A stretch of 64,000 bases of DNA. Source: Chloracidobacterium sp. Lineage in GTDB: Bacteria; Acidobacteriota; Blastocatellia; Chloracidobacteriales; Chloracidobacteriaceae. The DNA is taken from assembly GCA_025057975.1 (NCBI GenBank), contig JANWUV010000010.1:62001-126000 (forward strand), written 5' to 3'. Both the position numbers and the translations under genes were made by a program. A model generated the notes under the pieces. The model worked only from the letters and a program-made list of their open reading frames with translations. It was not told the origin of the DNA and did not search any database. Shown piece by piece: positions 27,423-37,077 of this stretch (positions within the stretch are counted from its first letter, which is position 1; each line of letters starts with the position of its first letter).

Positions 27423-27914
27423 CTACTGGGCGCGATTCATGGCTTCAAGCAGTTCCCAACTCGTCGCATCGAGTCGGTCGCGCGTGAGAAGATTACGACG
27501 CAACACGCTGACGCTGACCCGCAAGCCAGCCACGGCACGGTCTTTCTTCAGCTTGTCGGCTGCCACCTTGACAGCCATACGCATGGTGGGCAGGTTTGCG
27601 GTGGGCGCACTGACGAGTATAAGAAAAACTTCCTGCGTACCGTAAGTGGTCTCAATCATCAAGTCAAGGTTCGTGAAGGTCGTCACGCGCCCATCAGCGA
27701 ACACTATCGAGATTTCCTCGACTTTGTCGTATTGCAGTTCAGCGACGGCGGAAAGTTGCGCCAGCAGGACGCCCATTTGCACCGTCGCCTGCGAGTTGAG
27801 CGCAAACTGTCCAGCGCTCAACAACACTTCACCACGATTATTGACCAGCAGGGCACTCTTGACGCCCGGCAGGCGCATCAGGTCTTGCAGAAAAACTTCG
27901 TGCGCTTTTGACAT
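27423..27914 (-). CDS. Roadblock/LC7 domain protein
   Basis: A 163-residue protein of the Roadblock/LC7 (MglB) fold: VFLQDLMRLPGVKSALLVNNRGEVLLSAG, then VQMGVLLAQLSAVAE, ISIVFADGRVTTF and LDLMIETTYGTQEVFLILVS. Such proteins regulate small Ras-like GTPases (MglB is the activator of MglA in Myxococcus). No GTPase is encoded in the window. The ATG at 27914 has AAGGAG six nt upstream. It stands between two DUF4388-type genes and is likely co-transcribed with them. Its partner is unknown. Confidence 0.8.
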   Translation of the reverse strand: MSKAHEVFLQDLMRLPGVKSALLVNNRGEVLLSAGQFALNSQATVQMGVLLAQLSAVAELQYDKVEEISIVFADGRVTTFTNLDLMIETTYGTQEVFLILVSAPTANLPTMRMAVKVAADKLKKDRAVAGLRVSVSVLRRNLLTRDRLDATSWELLEAMNRAQ

Positions 27915-27960
27915 GGCGGCTCCTTGGAACACTGACGCCTTGCCGAAACCAGAACGCCGT

Positions 27961-29223
27961 CTATCCGGCCGAGGGCGCTAAGATTTCATTTGTTGCAATC
28001 TCCAATCCATAGCGCTCGAACTCGGCTTGGCGTCGCTGCTGCAGCGACCGCAATGCCTCTTCGATGTGGCGGCGGACGTAGGTTTCAGGCGAGCGACGAT
28101 CCAAGTCGGCTACCGTCAGTCGCAACGCTTGGGCCAGACCGAACACAAAGTCTGCCGGGCGCGCTTTGCCGCGGAAGGTCGCTACTCCGCCGGCATACTC
28201 AAACTCAGCAGCGAATGGGTCTAGGAAAGGGTAGCGGGTCGCAATGTTGATTAGGGCTTCGCGGAAAGAGGGCAAAAAAGAATCTGTCCGACGGAGGGCG
28301 TCAGCGACGCCGACTTCAACGGCGCGGACAATTTCCCCCATCAGCCTGACCAACTCTGCATATTGCTCGCGGGTCAGTGGACGGATGCTTTCGTCGTCGA
28401 GTTCGAGCGGCGAATCGTCATCTTCGGTGTCGCCCACCAAGACGGTGTCCACCACTGGCGTAACTAGCGGCGGTCCTTGCGCCTGCGGGACGCGAATGGT
28501 CGGGGGCGGCTCCTCGGTGGTGAGGCGGGACGGGCCGTTCCGCACGACTCCGGCGCCAGCCGCAGCGGCCTCCACACGCGACGGTGCAGTCGTTGGAGAT
28601 TTGAGCGGCGCAAGGGCCGTCGGAGGCGCACTCGTCCCACGGTAGACATTGAAGACAGCCCCACCAGGGACACGTTCATAGATAAGCTTTAGTCCTTCCA
28701 CGCCCAGTGCTGTTTCGTACACCTCAGCGCCAGCCGTAGCAGTGGAAACGACTGCTTCAGCGTGATTATCAAGGATGTAAATAATGCCACCGCCCCGTTC
28801 CTGTTCAAAGAGAACCTCGATGTACCAAACCCCGCCGCTTTTGATGAGTCTCTCAACCAACTTTTCAAGGTTGGTAAAGTCGGAGGATAGGTCGCGGTGA
28901 ACGGGTTCGCCGGTGATGACGCCGGTAATTGCTTGGATGACCTCTTCGGGATGCTGAAAGAAACCAACCTTACCGTTGCGCGCCTGCGCGCGCGACAGCA
29001 AGCCGTCAAGCGCTTCGTGTTCGCGCTGAACCGCGTGATCGGTTACTTCGTAGGCATTGATGATTTGCCCACGTGACAGAAAGACGTAGCCGGTGTAGCC
29101 CCAAAACTCGACGCAGACATAGCCCGTAAACTCATTGACCTGCAAATCGGCCAGCAGGGCAGCGACGTTGACGTAGGACGTGCTGAGGTTTTCGTGAACC
29201 GGCTTTCCACGCGGAACAATCAT
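27961..29223 (-). CDS. DUF4388-like signalling protein with proline-rich linker
   Basis: A 420-residue protein. The N-terminal 100 residues again look DUF4388-like: VAALLADLQVNEFTGYVCVEFWGYTGYVFLSRGQIINAYEV. Residues 110-215 form a second, similar domain (LSSDFTNLEKLVERLIKSGGVWYIEVLFEQERGGGIIYILDN). A Pro/Ala/Thr/acidic linker follows (215-300) and a helical C-terminal domain (300-420: REQYAELVRLMGEIVRAVE, SFREALINIATRYPFLDPF). No enzyme motif is visible. Start is the ATG at 29223, two codons after an in-frame TTG. Read in the same direction as the neighbouring Roadblock gene with a gap of 46 nt. Role inferred from context only. Confidence 0.7.
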   Translation of the reverse strand: MIVPRGKPVHENLSTSYVNVAALLADLQVNEFTGYVCVEFWGYTGYVFLSRGQIINAYEVTDHAVQREHEALDGLLSRAQARNGKVGFFQHPEEVIQAITGVITGEPVHRDLSSDFTNLEKLVERLIKSGGVWYIEVLFEQERGGGIIYILDNHAEAVVSTATAGAEVYETALGVEGLKLIYERVPGGAVFNVYRGTSAPPTALAPLKSPTTAPSRVEAAAAGAGVVRNGPSRLTTEEPPPTIRVPQAQGPPLVTPVVDTVLVGDTEDDDSPLELDDESIRPLTREQYAELVRLMGEIVRAVEVGVADALRRTDSFLPSFREALINIATRYPFLDPFAAEFEYAGGVATFRGKARPADFVFGLAQALRLTVADLDRRSPETYVRRHIEEALRSLQQRRQAEFERYGLEIATNEILAPSAG

Positions 29224-29266
29224 GGTCAACTGTACGGTCCCAACCCAAGCTACGCCGTGAGGTGGG

Positions 29267-30118
29267 CTACATCGTCAGCGGTCCGGGGTACGGGCCGGGC
29301 GGCGTCAGCACACCAGTACCGCCCAGCAAGCCGGTCGAAACCCTATCCGTTGCGCCGTTGATGCGCGCCTGCATCTTCCGAAAGATGCGGTCAATGTGCG
29401 GACTCATCGTTTCAAACCGAACGGCGGCACTGAACTCAATCAGAGCCAAGTAGTTTTCAAGGTCGAAAACCATCACCTTTTTAGGGCCGACGCTGATTGT
29501 CATGCGCGACAACGCTCCGACGCGCGCCGGTACGCTGATGAGACGGCCCAAGTGCACCAACAGCGCCACCATCATCCCCAGCTTTTCCGCCGATTTCACC
29601 TTGCTGGCCGCCTGCACTGTGCCGTCGCGCGATACAGCCAGCGCTGAATCCACGCCCTTGACTTTGGTCAGGTCATTGACCAACGACTGGTAGATGTTGA
29701 TGACGCGCGCCGCACCGCTGGTTGTTGTTGGCGTTCGAGTAGTGGAAGCCGCTGTCGGCGTTGCAGCGTCGCTTTGGACGCCTTCGCCGCCACCTTCACC
29801 ACGTTTCGCGCGCGCTTCATCCAGCAGGCGCAGACCCTCCATGATGATGTTGGCCCATGGCTCAAAAATGGTTCGGGTCGGCGCCGGAATCCCAGTGTCA
29901 ATCCGAAACGCTCCCTGGTCGTATTCCAACGCTTTGTATACCGCTTCCACTCCAACCAGATTCCCAAGGCGCGCATCCACCACCTCGCCGTCGGCAAAGT
30001 AGAAGACCCCATCGCCAATCGGGTAGTGAACCGTCAGTCGCGCTGTGTTGCGGCCGACACAGTTGATTTGAATGATGTCCACTAGTGCGAGGTCGGTCAG
30101 ATCGCCAACAAGCGGCAT
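29267..30118 (-). CDS. DUF4388-Roadblock fusion protein
   Basis: A 283-residue fusion. Residues 1-95 are DUF4388 (LVGDLTDLALVDIIQINCVGRNTARLTVH, YFADGEVVDARLGNLVGVEAVYKAL). A Thr/Ala-rich linker (115-145) leads to a Roadblock/LC7-like domain (150-265): VNDLTKVKGVDSALAVSRDGTVQAAS, LGMMVALLVHLGRLI and VMVFDLENYLALIEF. The fusion itself shows that both folds work together, as expected from the separate genes downstream. The ATG at 30118 starts the domain with no extra residues. First gene of the block on this strand, with 148 nt to the membrane Zn-ribbon gene upstream. Confidence 0.8.
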   Translation of the reverse strand: MPLVGDLTDLALVDIIQINCVGRNTARLTVHYPIGDGVFYFADGEVVDARLGNLVGVEAVYKALEYDQGAFRIDTGIPAPTRTIFEPWANIIMEGLRLLDEARAKRGEGGGEGVQSDAATPTAASTTRTPTTTSGAARVINIYQSLVNDLTKVKGVDSALAVSRDGTVQAASKVKSAEKLGMMVALLVHLGRLISVPARVGALSRMTISVGPKKVMVFDLENYLALIEFSAAVRFETMSPHIDRIFRKMQARINGATDRVSTGLLGGTGVLTPPGPYPGPLTM

Positions 30119-30266
30119 AAGGCTTTCTAGAAACAGGAAAAACGACTTTGAAAGCGTTCAGGAGACTCTTCGAGAAGGTACGAACAGGCTAACAAAGTTT
30201 CTTTCATGGTGTCAATTCAACCACTGCCGCCCTTTTTGCCCCCGTTCGCTGGGATGACCCTAATCG

Positions 30267-33191
30267 TCAACCGACCGCTGACCGCCGCCGCCACAGCCAA
30301 GTTCCAGTCACAAAGAGTAGAAGGCCGGTCACAGCCAAATAGACGCCATAGGGAATGTCGCCCCATGGGACGCTTAAAACGACAACCGCCAAGAGGTGAA
30401 AACCAAGCGCCGTACCGCCGAGCGTCAACGGCGCGCGTAAACGTCCGGCCAGACCGACCAACAGCGCCGTCAGCGCCGTTGTATCTGCGAGGATGTCGTA
30501 AAACAGAGCTACGTCGCCGGTCAGACGACGATGGAGCGCCTGCAAGACAACTGGAAAACAGAACGTCAGACTTCCCAGCCAGACCAGCGCCTCCGACAAA
30601 GTCGGACTGCCCCGCTGGAAGCGTTGTTTGAGCCACCCCGTTGCGCCCACGATCAGACCATAGGGAAGCGTGACGCTGGCGATCCATGCGAACGCCGGCC
30701 AGCCAAGGTAACGCAACCACCACACGTAGGCTGCACCGCCCCAGACTAAGCCGCCCACCGCATACACATCGTGCGCTGCGGCGTCGGCGGCTATCAGGCT
30801 CATGACGGCCAAGGCGACAGCGGAGCAAACCAAGCCGCTGCCGGCCGCTAGGCTGTTGTCCAGCAGGGCAGCTGCCAAGCCGCCGCCGGCCGCCAACCAA
30901 AGCCATCCCTGCCCGCCGATGGCCAGCGCCGACCAGAGCGCCGCTCGTTCCGTCGTGCCGCGTCGCCAACGCCAACCCAACCACGTCACGCCGTAGCCAT
31001 ACGCCACCCCCGGCATCGAGAGGGCCGCCGTCGGACACCCTATGAGCCGCGCCGCTTGGAGAACCGCCAACCCGCCGCATACCGTAGCGGCCAGCGCGGC
31101 TGGCGCTTCCTGACGCCGCCACGCGACCACCCAACCGGCGACGGCCGCCGCTGTCAATGTCAAACCGTGTCCGCCCGCCTGTCCCCGTGACGCAACGATG
31201 CCTGTCAGCGCGACTAACGCGCCAAAAACGAGGACGCCCAGTGAAACCTGCCGGAGCGCCCACCGCAGCATCCACTCATCCGCGACCGGCCGGGCGACGC
31301 CGACCACCACTGCCGCCGCCGACACGACGATCCATGGCATAACGGTGAACAGGTCGGACTGACCGGTACCGCAGGCGGTCGCCAGCACGCCAAGGTACGT
31401 CACCGTCCACATCGCCAGTGCGTACGCCTGCTGCATCCAGCGGACGCCGGTGGTCAGCCAGCACAACCCGCCGTATCCAACCACGACGCCAAATCCAAGC
31501 GTCTGCACAACCCGCCAATTCTGCGCTGCCGCCGCCAAAAGCCCCAGCAGGCAGCCCAACATAACGACATCCAGCGCCACGCGCGATGGGACAATCGCTG
31601 GATGGTTGGGGAGACCGAAGTCGAGACCGAAGCTCGTATCCACTTCCGTGCTATAACCCTGTCCAAAGCGGACGCCGAGCAGTTCTACGCCCAAGCGCGT
31701 CACACAAGCGACCATCGGCGGCGTCAAGATGACTAACGGGTGAGAGGAACCCAAGAGAGCCGGCGTACCGCTGATCGCAAGGACGGCCAGCGTTAGGGTG
31801 AGAAGCGGAAACCAAGTCAACCCTGCCTGCAACCGCCGGACGCTCCATGCCGCCAACAAAGCAAGCCCCGTCCAGTAGGACGCCGTTTCCGCCGACGATA
31901 AGCGCACTGTAGTCGTAGGAAAGCAGACCTTCGGTAGGATGACCACCGTCAGCCAGAGCGCCACTACACCGGCCGTGAATTGTTCCAGACCACTCAAGAA
32001 CAGGGACGGTGGCAGTATTCGCCGAGGTGGTTGGCGCAAGGTTTCTCGGTGGACGGCCACTGCGCGTCCAGCAGCGGCAGCCCACAGCCAGCCGCACCAA
32101 CCAACCACTTGCCATGCCGGCGGCAGTTCGAGTGTGTTGAGCCATCGGCTGTAGCTGAGGGTCAGCAAGCCGAGGCCGCCGACAGACCACCCCCAGACAG
32201 CCGCTGGCGCGACGACTAGACAGCCCAAACTGAAGCAAGCGACGCCGACTACGCCGCCGACCCACGCTTGGCTCAACACCAGCGAGCAGAGCGCACACAG
32301 AGTGACGGCCGCCCCGCCCCACCACCAGCTTGCTATGGCTATGATATGCGCCGGATGCAACGCCGACCAAAAGGCGCAGCCGACGGCGGCGGCTGCGACC
32401 GATGAGACGGCGACTGCCGGCGTTGAGAAGAGATCAAGCCCCAGCCACATAGCGGCTAGCAACAGTGAAGGGACAGCCATGTGTGGCAGCAGCGGGTCGT
32501 TCAGCCGAACCGCCGCCAGCCAGTACGCTAAGCCGCAGGTCAAGCCGTACACCCAGCGGCCGCCTGCCGGAAGTCGGCCGTGGTGGACGCCGAGCCACAG
32601 TGTCGCAGGCAGCAACAATGCGCCTACCCACAGTCCGCCACGGGCGACGAGATCATCCGGCCGGCGGCCGACGCCCCGGACGCCTAAAACCGACACCCCG
32701 ACCGTGAAGGCGGTCAGCAATCCAAGCTGAAGCGTGGGATGTTCCAGAATGACTTGTCGTAAATAAATCAGCGCGCCGACGACCATCAGCAGTCCGCCGC
32801 TGTACACCATGGTTTTGAGCAACCAAGTAGTGGACACCCTAAGGTCGGCTGCGGTTTCTCTATTAGGTTGGAAAGGCGGCTGTGGTGGTGCGGATGGCGG
32901 TTTGGCGTCGGCCGTTTTCAGTTCGGCGGCAGGCGCAATGTCGGTGGGCTGGGCTGGATTCGGCGTCGGCGGTAGGGCGTTTCGTTTATGAGACGGCAGA
33001 AGCTGTGTCAGGATGGCTCGTCGCTCGGCGTCCAGCGCCGCTAGCCGTGCAAAGGCCGCCGGGTCGTAGCGTAGCCCGCAGCGGATGCAGAACTTCCACT
33101 GGGGAGACAGTCGAGCGTCGCAATTCGGGCAGATCACAGTTCTTGAGTCGGCGTAAGGCGAGTTGTACCCTGAAGGTGCTTCAGCCGACAT
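30267..33191 (-). CDS. large polytopic membrane protein with N-terminal Zn-ribbon
   Basis: A 974-residue protein. The N-terminus has a double-Cys Zn-ribbon (CPNCD at about 22, CIRCG at about 36) and a Pro/Ala-rich linker to about residue 110. The remaining 860 residues are more than half hydrophobic and contain roughly two dozen membrane helices, with short loops and repeated G-x-W/L-rich turns. Such a plan (cytosolic ribbon plus many helices) resembles DUF2157/DUF2339-type predicted membrane proteins, whose functions are unknown. The ATG at 33191 has GGGAGGG 8 nt upstream, which decides the start. GC-rich and Trp-rich. Role unknown. Confidence 0.8.
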   Translation of the reverse strand: MSAEAPSGYNSPYADSRTVICPNCDARLSPQWKFCIRCGLRYDPAAFARLAALDAERRAILTQLLPSHKRNALPPTPNPAQPTDIAPAAELKTADAKPPSAPPQPPFQPNRETAADLRVSTTWLLKTMVYSGGLLMVVGALIYLRQVILEHPTLQLGLLTAFTVGVSVLGVRGVGRRPDDLVARGGLWVGALLLPATLWLGVHHGRLPAGGRWVYGLTCGLAYWLAAVRLNDPLLPHMAVPSLLLAAMWLGLDLFSTPAVAVSSVAAAAVGCAFWSALHPAHIIAIASWWWGGAAVTLCALCSLVLSQAWVGGVVGVACFSLGCLVVAPAAVWGWSVGGLGLLTLSYSRWLNTLELPPAWQVVGWCGWLWAAAAGRAVAVHRETLRQPPRRILPPSLFLSGLEQFTAGVVALWLTVVILPKVCFPTTTVRLSSAETASYWTGLALLAAWSVRRLQAGLTWFPLLTLTLAVLAISGTPALLGSSHPLVILTPPMVACVTRLGVELLGVRFGQGYSTEVDTSFGLDFGLPNHPAIVPSRVALDVVMLGCLLGLLAAAAQNWRVVQTLGFGVVVGYGGLCWLTTGVRWMQQAYALAMWTVTYLGVLATACGTGQSDLFTVMPWIVVSAAAVVVGVARPVADEWMLRWALRQVSLGVLVFGALVALTGIVASRGQAGGHGLTLTAAAVAGWVVAWRRQEAPAALAATVCGGLAVLQAARLIGCPTAALSMPGVAYGYGVTWLGWRWRRGTTERAALWSALAIGGQGWLWLAAGGGLAAALLDNSLAAGSGLVCSAVALAVMSLIAADAAAHDVYAVGGLVWGGAAYVWWLRYLGWPAFAWIASVTLPYGLIVGATGWLKQRFQRGSPTLSEALVWLGSLTFCFPVVLQALHRRLTGDVALFYDILADTTALTALLVGLAGRLRAPLTLGGTALGFHLLAVVVLSVPWGDIPYGVYLAVTGLLLFVTGTWLWRRRSAVG

Positions 33192-33618
33192 CGAGCAGCC
33201 CTCCCGGCGCTTGCCACTAAGGTTCTCTTTTGAGTCAGGCTGTGTGCGCGTTGTTCTAAGGTAAACCCGGCTTCGTGCTGGGCCGTTGACTGTCAACCCG
33301 CTTGAATGGACGGAAGGTGGTCGCCGCCGACCGTAACCAGTGTACGGCGCTCTAGCTCGTCAGAGAAACTATATCCTTACGAGTGTAGGTAAGGTCTCCA
33401 CAAATCAAAAATGCCTGATCCTGCGGCTCGTCATGTTGTCTTTCTTGGTAAGTTAGGGCGATCTTGGGAAGTGATGGCAACCCATACCGGCGCTTTGGGC
33501 TGCGCCGGCAAGGCCGGTGAAGGCAGCGCGCACTTAGATTCACATCGGCCATGGTACACAGCGTGCATTGTACGTTCGAAGCCGTGCCTAACAACGGAGG
33601 CCTCTTTTGCAGCGCGTT
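33192..33618. other. gene-free stretch with operator-like palindrome
   Basis: 427 bp between the stop of the dipeptidyl peptidase gene and the start of the membrane Zn-ribbon gene, both on the minus strand. I see no convincing coding. The perfect 13-bp palindrome GTTGACTGTCAAC lies at 33285-33297; on the minus strand it contains TTGACA, a consensus -35 hexamer, but no good -10 follows at 16-18 nt. A GCGCCGGC/GCCGGT hairpin region lies near 33493-33525. Nothing else is recognisable. Confidence 0.4.
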
Positions 33619-35925
33619 TTACAGGTGCCGCTCGATAAACGCCAGCATGCGCCCATAGAGGTGCTTGACGCGGTAGGGTGTTACCACGCCGTGCCGCGAC
33701 TGCGGATATGCCAGAAACTCAAACGGCCGATCCGCCTTCTGCAAGGCGTCAATGAGTTGCACGGAGTTGCGCAAGTGCACGTTGTCGTCCATCAGACCGT
33801 GAATCAGTAAGAGCGGCCCATGCAACTGCTTCGCCGCCGCCACAACCGAACTCCGCTCGTAGCCCTCCGGATTGTCTTGCGGCAGCTTCATGTACCGCTC
33901 CGTGTAGATGGAGTCGTAGTTGCGCCAATCCGTCACCGGTGCACCCGCAATGCCGCACTTGAACACTGTACTATGCGTTAGCGCGTAGGCCGTCATGTAG
34001 CCGCCGTAGCTCCAGCCCCACAGACCAATCCGGTCACCGTCCACGTAGGGCAGAGTTTTTAGGTACGCCACACCGTCCTCCAAGTCGCGCAGCTCCAGTT
34101 CGCCCAACTTGCCGTAAATCGGCGCCATCGAGCGCATCCCCTTGCCGCTCGCCGAACGGTTGTCACACACCCACACCAGATAGCCCTGCTGCGCCAGCAG
34201 TTGGTGCCACAACATACGCTGCCCGCCCCACCGATCCACAACCGACTGTGCGCCGGGGCCGCCGTACGTGTAACACCACACCGGGTACTTCCGCTGCGGG
34301 TCGAAATCCGGCGGACGCAACAACATCGCCTCCATCACGAAGCCGTCGCGAGTTTTGACCTGCTGGAACGCCGGCGGCGCCACGCCGTACTCAGCCGCTA
34401 AGGCGCGCGCCTCCGCATTGTCCGCCACGGTGCGCACCAACGTCCCATCCGCGCGATGCAGGCTGATCTGCGGCGGGACGGCGGCCGTACTCGACGTGTC
34501 AAAGTACGCCGTGCAATCGGCGTTGAAATCCGCCGCGTGTGTTCCTTCCGTTCGGCTCAGGCGGGTCAACCCTGTTCCGTCCAGCTTGACGCGATAGATA
34601 TGGTTTGCGATGGGTGAATGGGCGGCGGCAGCGAAGTACGCCATGCCGTCGGCGACGCCATACAGCTCGCGTACATCCCAGTCGCCCTGCGTCACGGCGC
34701 GAAGCAGCCTGCCGTCGGCGGCGTAGTGATATAAGTGCCGAAAGCCTGTTCGGTCACTTTGCCAAAGGAACGAACCGTCAGGTAGAAACGTTGGCAGCTC
34801 CACTATCTCCACCCAGGCGGTTGCGCTTTCCTCGCGCAACAGGCGCTCTGGCGCGTCGGGACGCGGCACAGGCGGCAAGCTTTCCAACATGCGCACCGTC
34901 GTCGTATTGAGGTCGAGCAGCGTCTGCCGCCGATTCTGCACCTCAAACAACAGCCGATTGGCGTCGCGCGGATGCCAGCCGACGCGGACGATGATGCGGT
35001 CGTCGGGCGGATACGCTTGCAGGCTCACTTCCGCCCGCTCGCCGTCGCAGGTCACGACATGCAGCGACGCCAGAGGGTTTGGATCGCCGGCCTGTGGGTA
35101 GTGCGTCCGCTCGACGCGCTGCCGGAAGGGTACGTCGTCGGTGAGGACGTGAATCGGCACTGCCGTATCGTCCAGCCGCAGGTAGGCGAGCAACGTACCC
35201 GACGCATTCCACCAGTAGCCGCGTCGCTTTCCACGCCCGTAAACTTCTTCTTCGTAAACCCAGTCAAGAATGCCGTTGAAGATGCTCGTTGAGCCGTCCT
35301 GCGTCAGACGCCGTTCAGTTGGCGGCTCCGTCTCAAGGTCGAGCAGAAACAGGTCGTTGTTCCGAACAAAACTGACGCGCTTTCCATCAGGGCTGAAGTC
35401 ATATTCCTCTTCGGCGTTGTCGGGCGAGGTGGTCAATCGCCGGGCGCGGTTGGCGGCGAAGTTGTAAAGATAGAGGTCGTTGTCGGCGTTCACGAGCGCG
35501 CAGCGAAAAGCCGCGTCAAAGACGGCGGTACGGAGGTCGGCGGCCGCTTGGCTGGCGTCGGGCGACAGACCGACGGCTTCAAGCGCCTGCCGTATTTGCA
35601 CCGGATCGTGGAAAGGAGTGCGCTTGCCGGTTTGGACATCAACCTGTGTGACCTCGTACCGGCGCGTCTGCGCGTTGGTTTCAAACGCCAGATAACGCTT
35701 ACCGTCGGGCAGCCAGACAAGACGCGGAAGGTTCCCAGTAAAGTTCACCCGCTGAACCGGATCAAAGAGCAATTCCAAGGTCAGTCGCTTGGCGGCCGTT
35801 TGGCGAGCCAGCGGCGTCGGTTGCGCCGCCAACGGCGTCAGCGTCAGCGAAATCAGGCAGGTGGTGAGTGATAGGACGCCCGCCCGCCCGCCGCAGCAGG
35901 ACGACCGTCGTCGAAAGTGCGTCAT
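33619..35925 (-). CDS. dipeptidyl peptidase IV-like S9 family serine peptidase, exported
   Basis: A 768-residue prolyl-specific peptidase. A signal peptide (AGVLSLTTCLISLTLTPLAAQ) is followed by a beta-propeller (about 40-490) and an alpha/beta hydrolase domain. The catalytic Ser639 is in GWSYGGY, the Asp is in HGLMDDNVHL and the His in PQSRHGV. It would release X-Pro dipeptides from oligopeptides outside the cytoplasmic membrane, useful for a heterotrophic peptide diet. Start at 35925 is supported by AAGGAG eight nt upstream; the frame is open further upstream but without such a site. Divergent from an ABC ATPase gene (144 bp apart). Confidence 0.93.
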   Translation of the reverse strand: MTHFRRRSSCCGGRAGVLSLTTCLISLTLTPLAAQPTPLARQTAAKRLTLELLFDPVQRVNFTGNLPRLVWLPDGKRYLAFETNAQTRRYEVTQVDVQTGKRTPFHDPVQIRQALEAVGLSPDASQAAADLRTAVFDAAFRCALVNADNDLYLYNFAANRARRLTTSPDNAEEEYDFSPDGKRVSFVRNNDLFLLDLETEPPTERRLTQDGSTSIFNGILDWVYEEEVYGRGKRRGYWWNASGTLLAYLRLDDTAVPIHVLTDDVPFRQRVERTHYPQAGDPNPLASLHVVTCDGERAEVSLQAYPPDDRIIVRVGWHPRDANRLLFEVQNRRQTLLDLNTTTVRMLESLPPVPRPDAPERLLREESATAWVEIVELPTFLPDGSFLWQSDRTGFRHLYHYAADGRLLRAVTQGDWDVRELYGVADGMAYFAAAAHSPIANHIYRVKLDGTGLTRLSRTEGTHAADFNADCTAYFDTSSTAAVPPQISLHRADGTLVRTVADNAEARALAAEYGVAPPAFQQVKTRDGFVMEAMLLRPPDFDPQRKYPVWCYTYGGPGAQSVVDRWGGQRMLWHQLLAQQGYLVWVCDNRSASGKGMRSMAPIYGKLGELELRDLEDGVAYLKTLPYVDGDRIGLWGWSYGGYMTAYALTHSTVFKCGIAGAPVTDWRNYDSIYTERYMKLPQDNPEGYERSSVVAAAKQLHGPLLLIHGLMDDNVHLRNSVQLIDALQKADRPFEFLAYPQSRHGVVTPYRVKHLYGRMLAFIERHL

Positions 35926-36069
35926 GGGTTTCTCCTTGGCATGAAGCGATGGCAGAAAGCCTTGTTGTTTGCGCCATGCCTTACGCGATGTTCGGCCGGC
36001 GCGCAACCCGGCGGTGTCACCGTCGCCGGCGGCTTGGCCGCCCACACTGATTTCGGCACACTGCCGCCG

Positions 36070-36816
36070 ATGATTGTCGCCGAGCACCTTGTCAAAGTGT
36101 ACCGCGACCGTAAGCGCGGCGAAGTGCGCGCCGTGGATGGTGTGAGTTTCACAGTTCACGCTGGTGAAATCTTCGGACTACTCGGCGCAAACGGCGCAGG
36201 CAAGACCACAACGCTGCGAATGCTGGGGACGCTGCTGCAACCGACCGACGGCACAGCGTACGTGGCGGGTTTTGACGTGCGGCTGGAGCCGGAAAAGGTG
36301 CGCGCCAATATCGGCTTTCTCTCGACAACCACCGCGCTTTATGGCCGTCTGACCGTTCGTGAAATGGTGGAATACTTCGGGCGGCTGCACGGTCTTGATG
36401 AAGCCACGCTGCGGACGCGCATTGACGACATCTTCACGACGCTCGACATGCACGGGTTCGCCAAGGCGCGCTGCGACACCCTTTCGACTGGGCAAAAGCA
36501 GCGCACCTCAATTGCCCGCTCCATCATTCACGAACCGCCGGTGATGATCTTCGACGAGCCGACGACAGGCCTTGACGTGATGACCTCGCGTACGATTGTC
36601 AAGTTCATCCGGCGCTGTCGGGACGAAGGGCGGACGGTGGTTTTTTCGACGCACATTATGAGCGAAGCCGAACGACTGTGCGACCGCATCGGCGTCATTC
36701 ATGCGGGACGACTGGTCGCTGTCGGTACGTTGGATGAACTTCGCCGCCAAACCGGCGCGACCTTTCTAGAAGAAGTGTTTCTGCGGTTGGTCGCGCCTGA
36801 CGAGACGGATGCCTGA
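36070..36816 (+). CDS. ABC transporter ATP-binding protein (NatA/CcmA-like), orphan
   Basis: A 248-residue single-domain ATPase. Walker A GANGAGKTTT near residue 43, Q-loop ISTTTALYGRLTVRE-like segment, signature LSTGQKQRTSIARS, Walker B MIFDEPTTGLD and a His-loop FSTHIMSEAERLCDR are all present. It belongs to the NatA/ABC-2 exporter group by VDGVSFTVHAGEIFGLLGANGAG. No ABC-2 permease is next to it; the following gene is an AMP ligase, and a permease without ATPase lies at 53266. The ATG at 36070 follows the family N-terminus; the frame is open upstream to 35917 but that region overlaps a divergent promoter. Substrate unknown. Confidence 0.9.
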   Translation: MIVAEHLVKVYRDRKRGEVRAVDGVSFTVHAGEIFGLLGANGAGKTTTLRMLGTLLQPTDGTAYVAGFDVRLEPEKVRANIGFLSTTTALYGRLTVREMVEYFGRLHGLDEATLRTRIDDIFTTLDMHGFAKARCDTLSTGQKQRTSIARSIIHEPPVMIFDEPTTGLDVMTSRTIVKFIRRCRDEGRTVVFSTHIMSEAERLCDRIGVIHAGRLVAVGTLDELRRQTGATFLEEVFLRLVAPDETDA

Positions 36817-37077
36817 CGCGCCGGACTGAAAGCTGACTTTTGGATGTCCGCACTGGTTGACAAAGCCGCGCCGCAAGCCTTCCTTGGGTAAGCGAAAAGG
36901 ACAAGCATGACGGTTGGACTAGTTCACCGTTAGGGACTACACTGACCCGGACAACGGCTTTCAATCTTTCCCTATGGGTTGCGGCTGGCCTCTATCGCCC
37001 GGCGCGTCACTGCTGTGCTGACGCGACCAGTTCACACTAGGACGAGCAGGCATCGGGCCTGGCCGCGTCGGCGACCA

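Noticed and set aside
30217-31275. Long reading frame (about 350 codons) on the minus strand
   Set aside because: It lies inside the large membrane-protein gene in another frame, is Arg/Gly-rich and lacks any motif; it is a by-product of high GC content.
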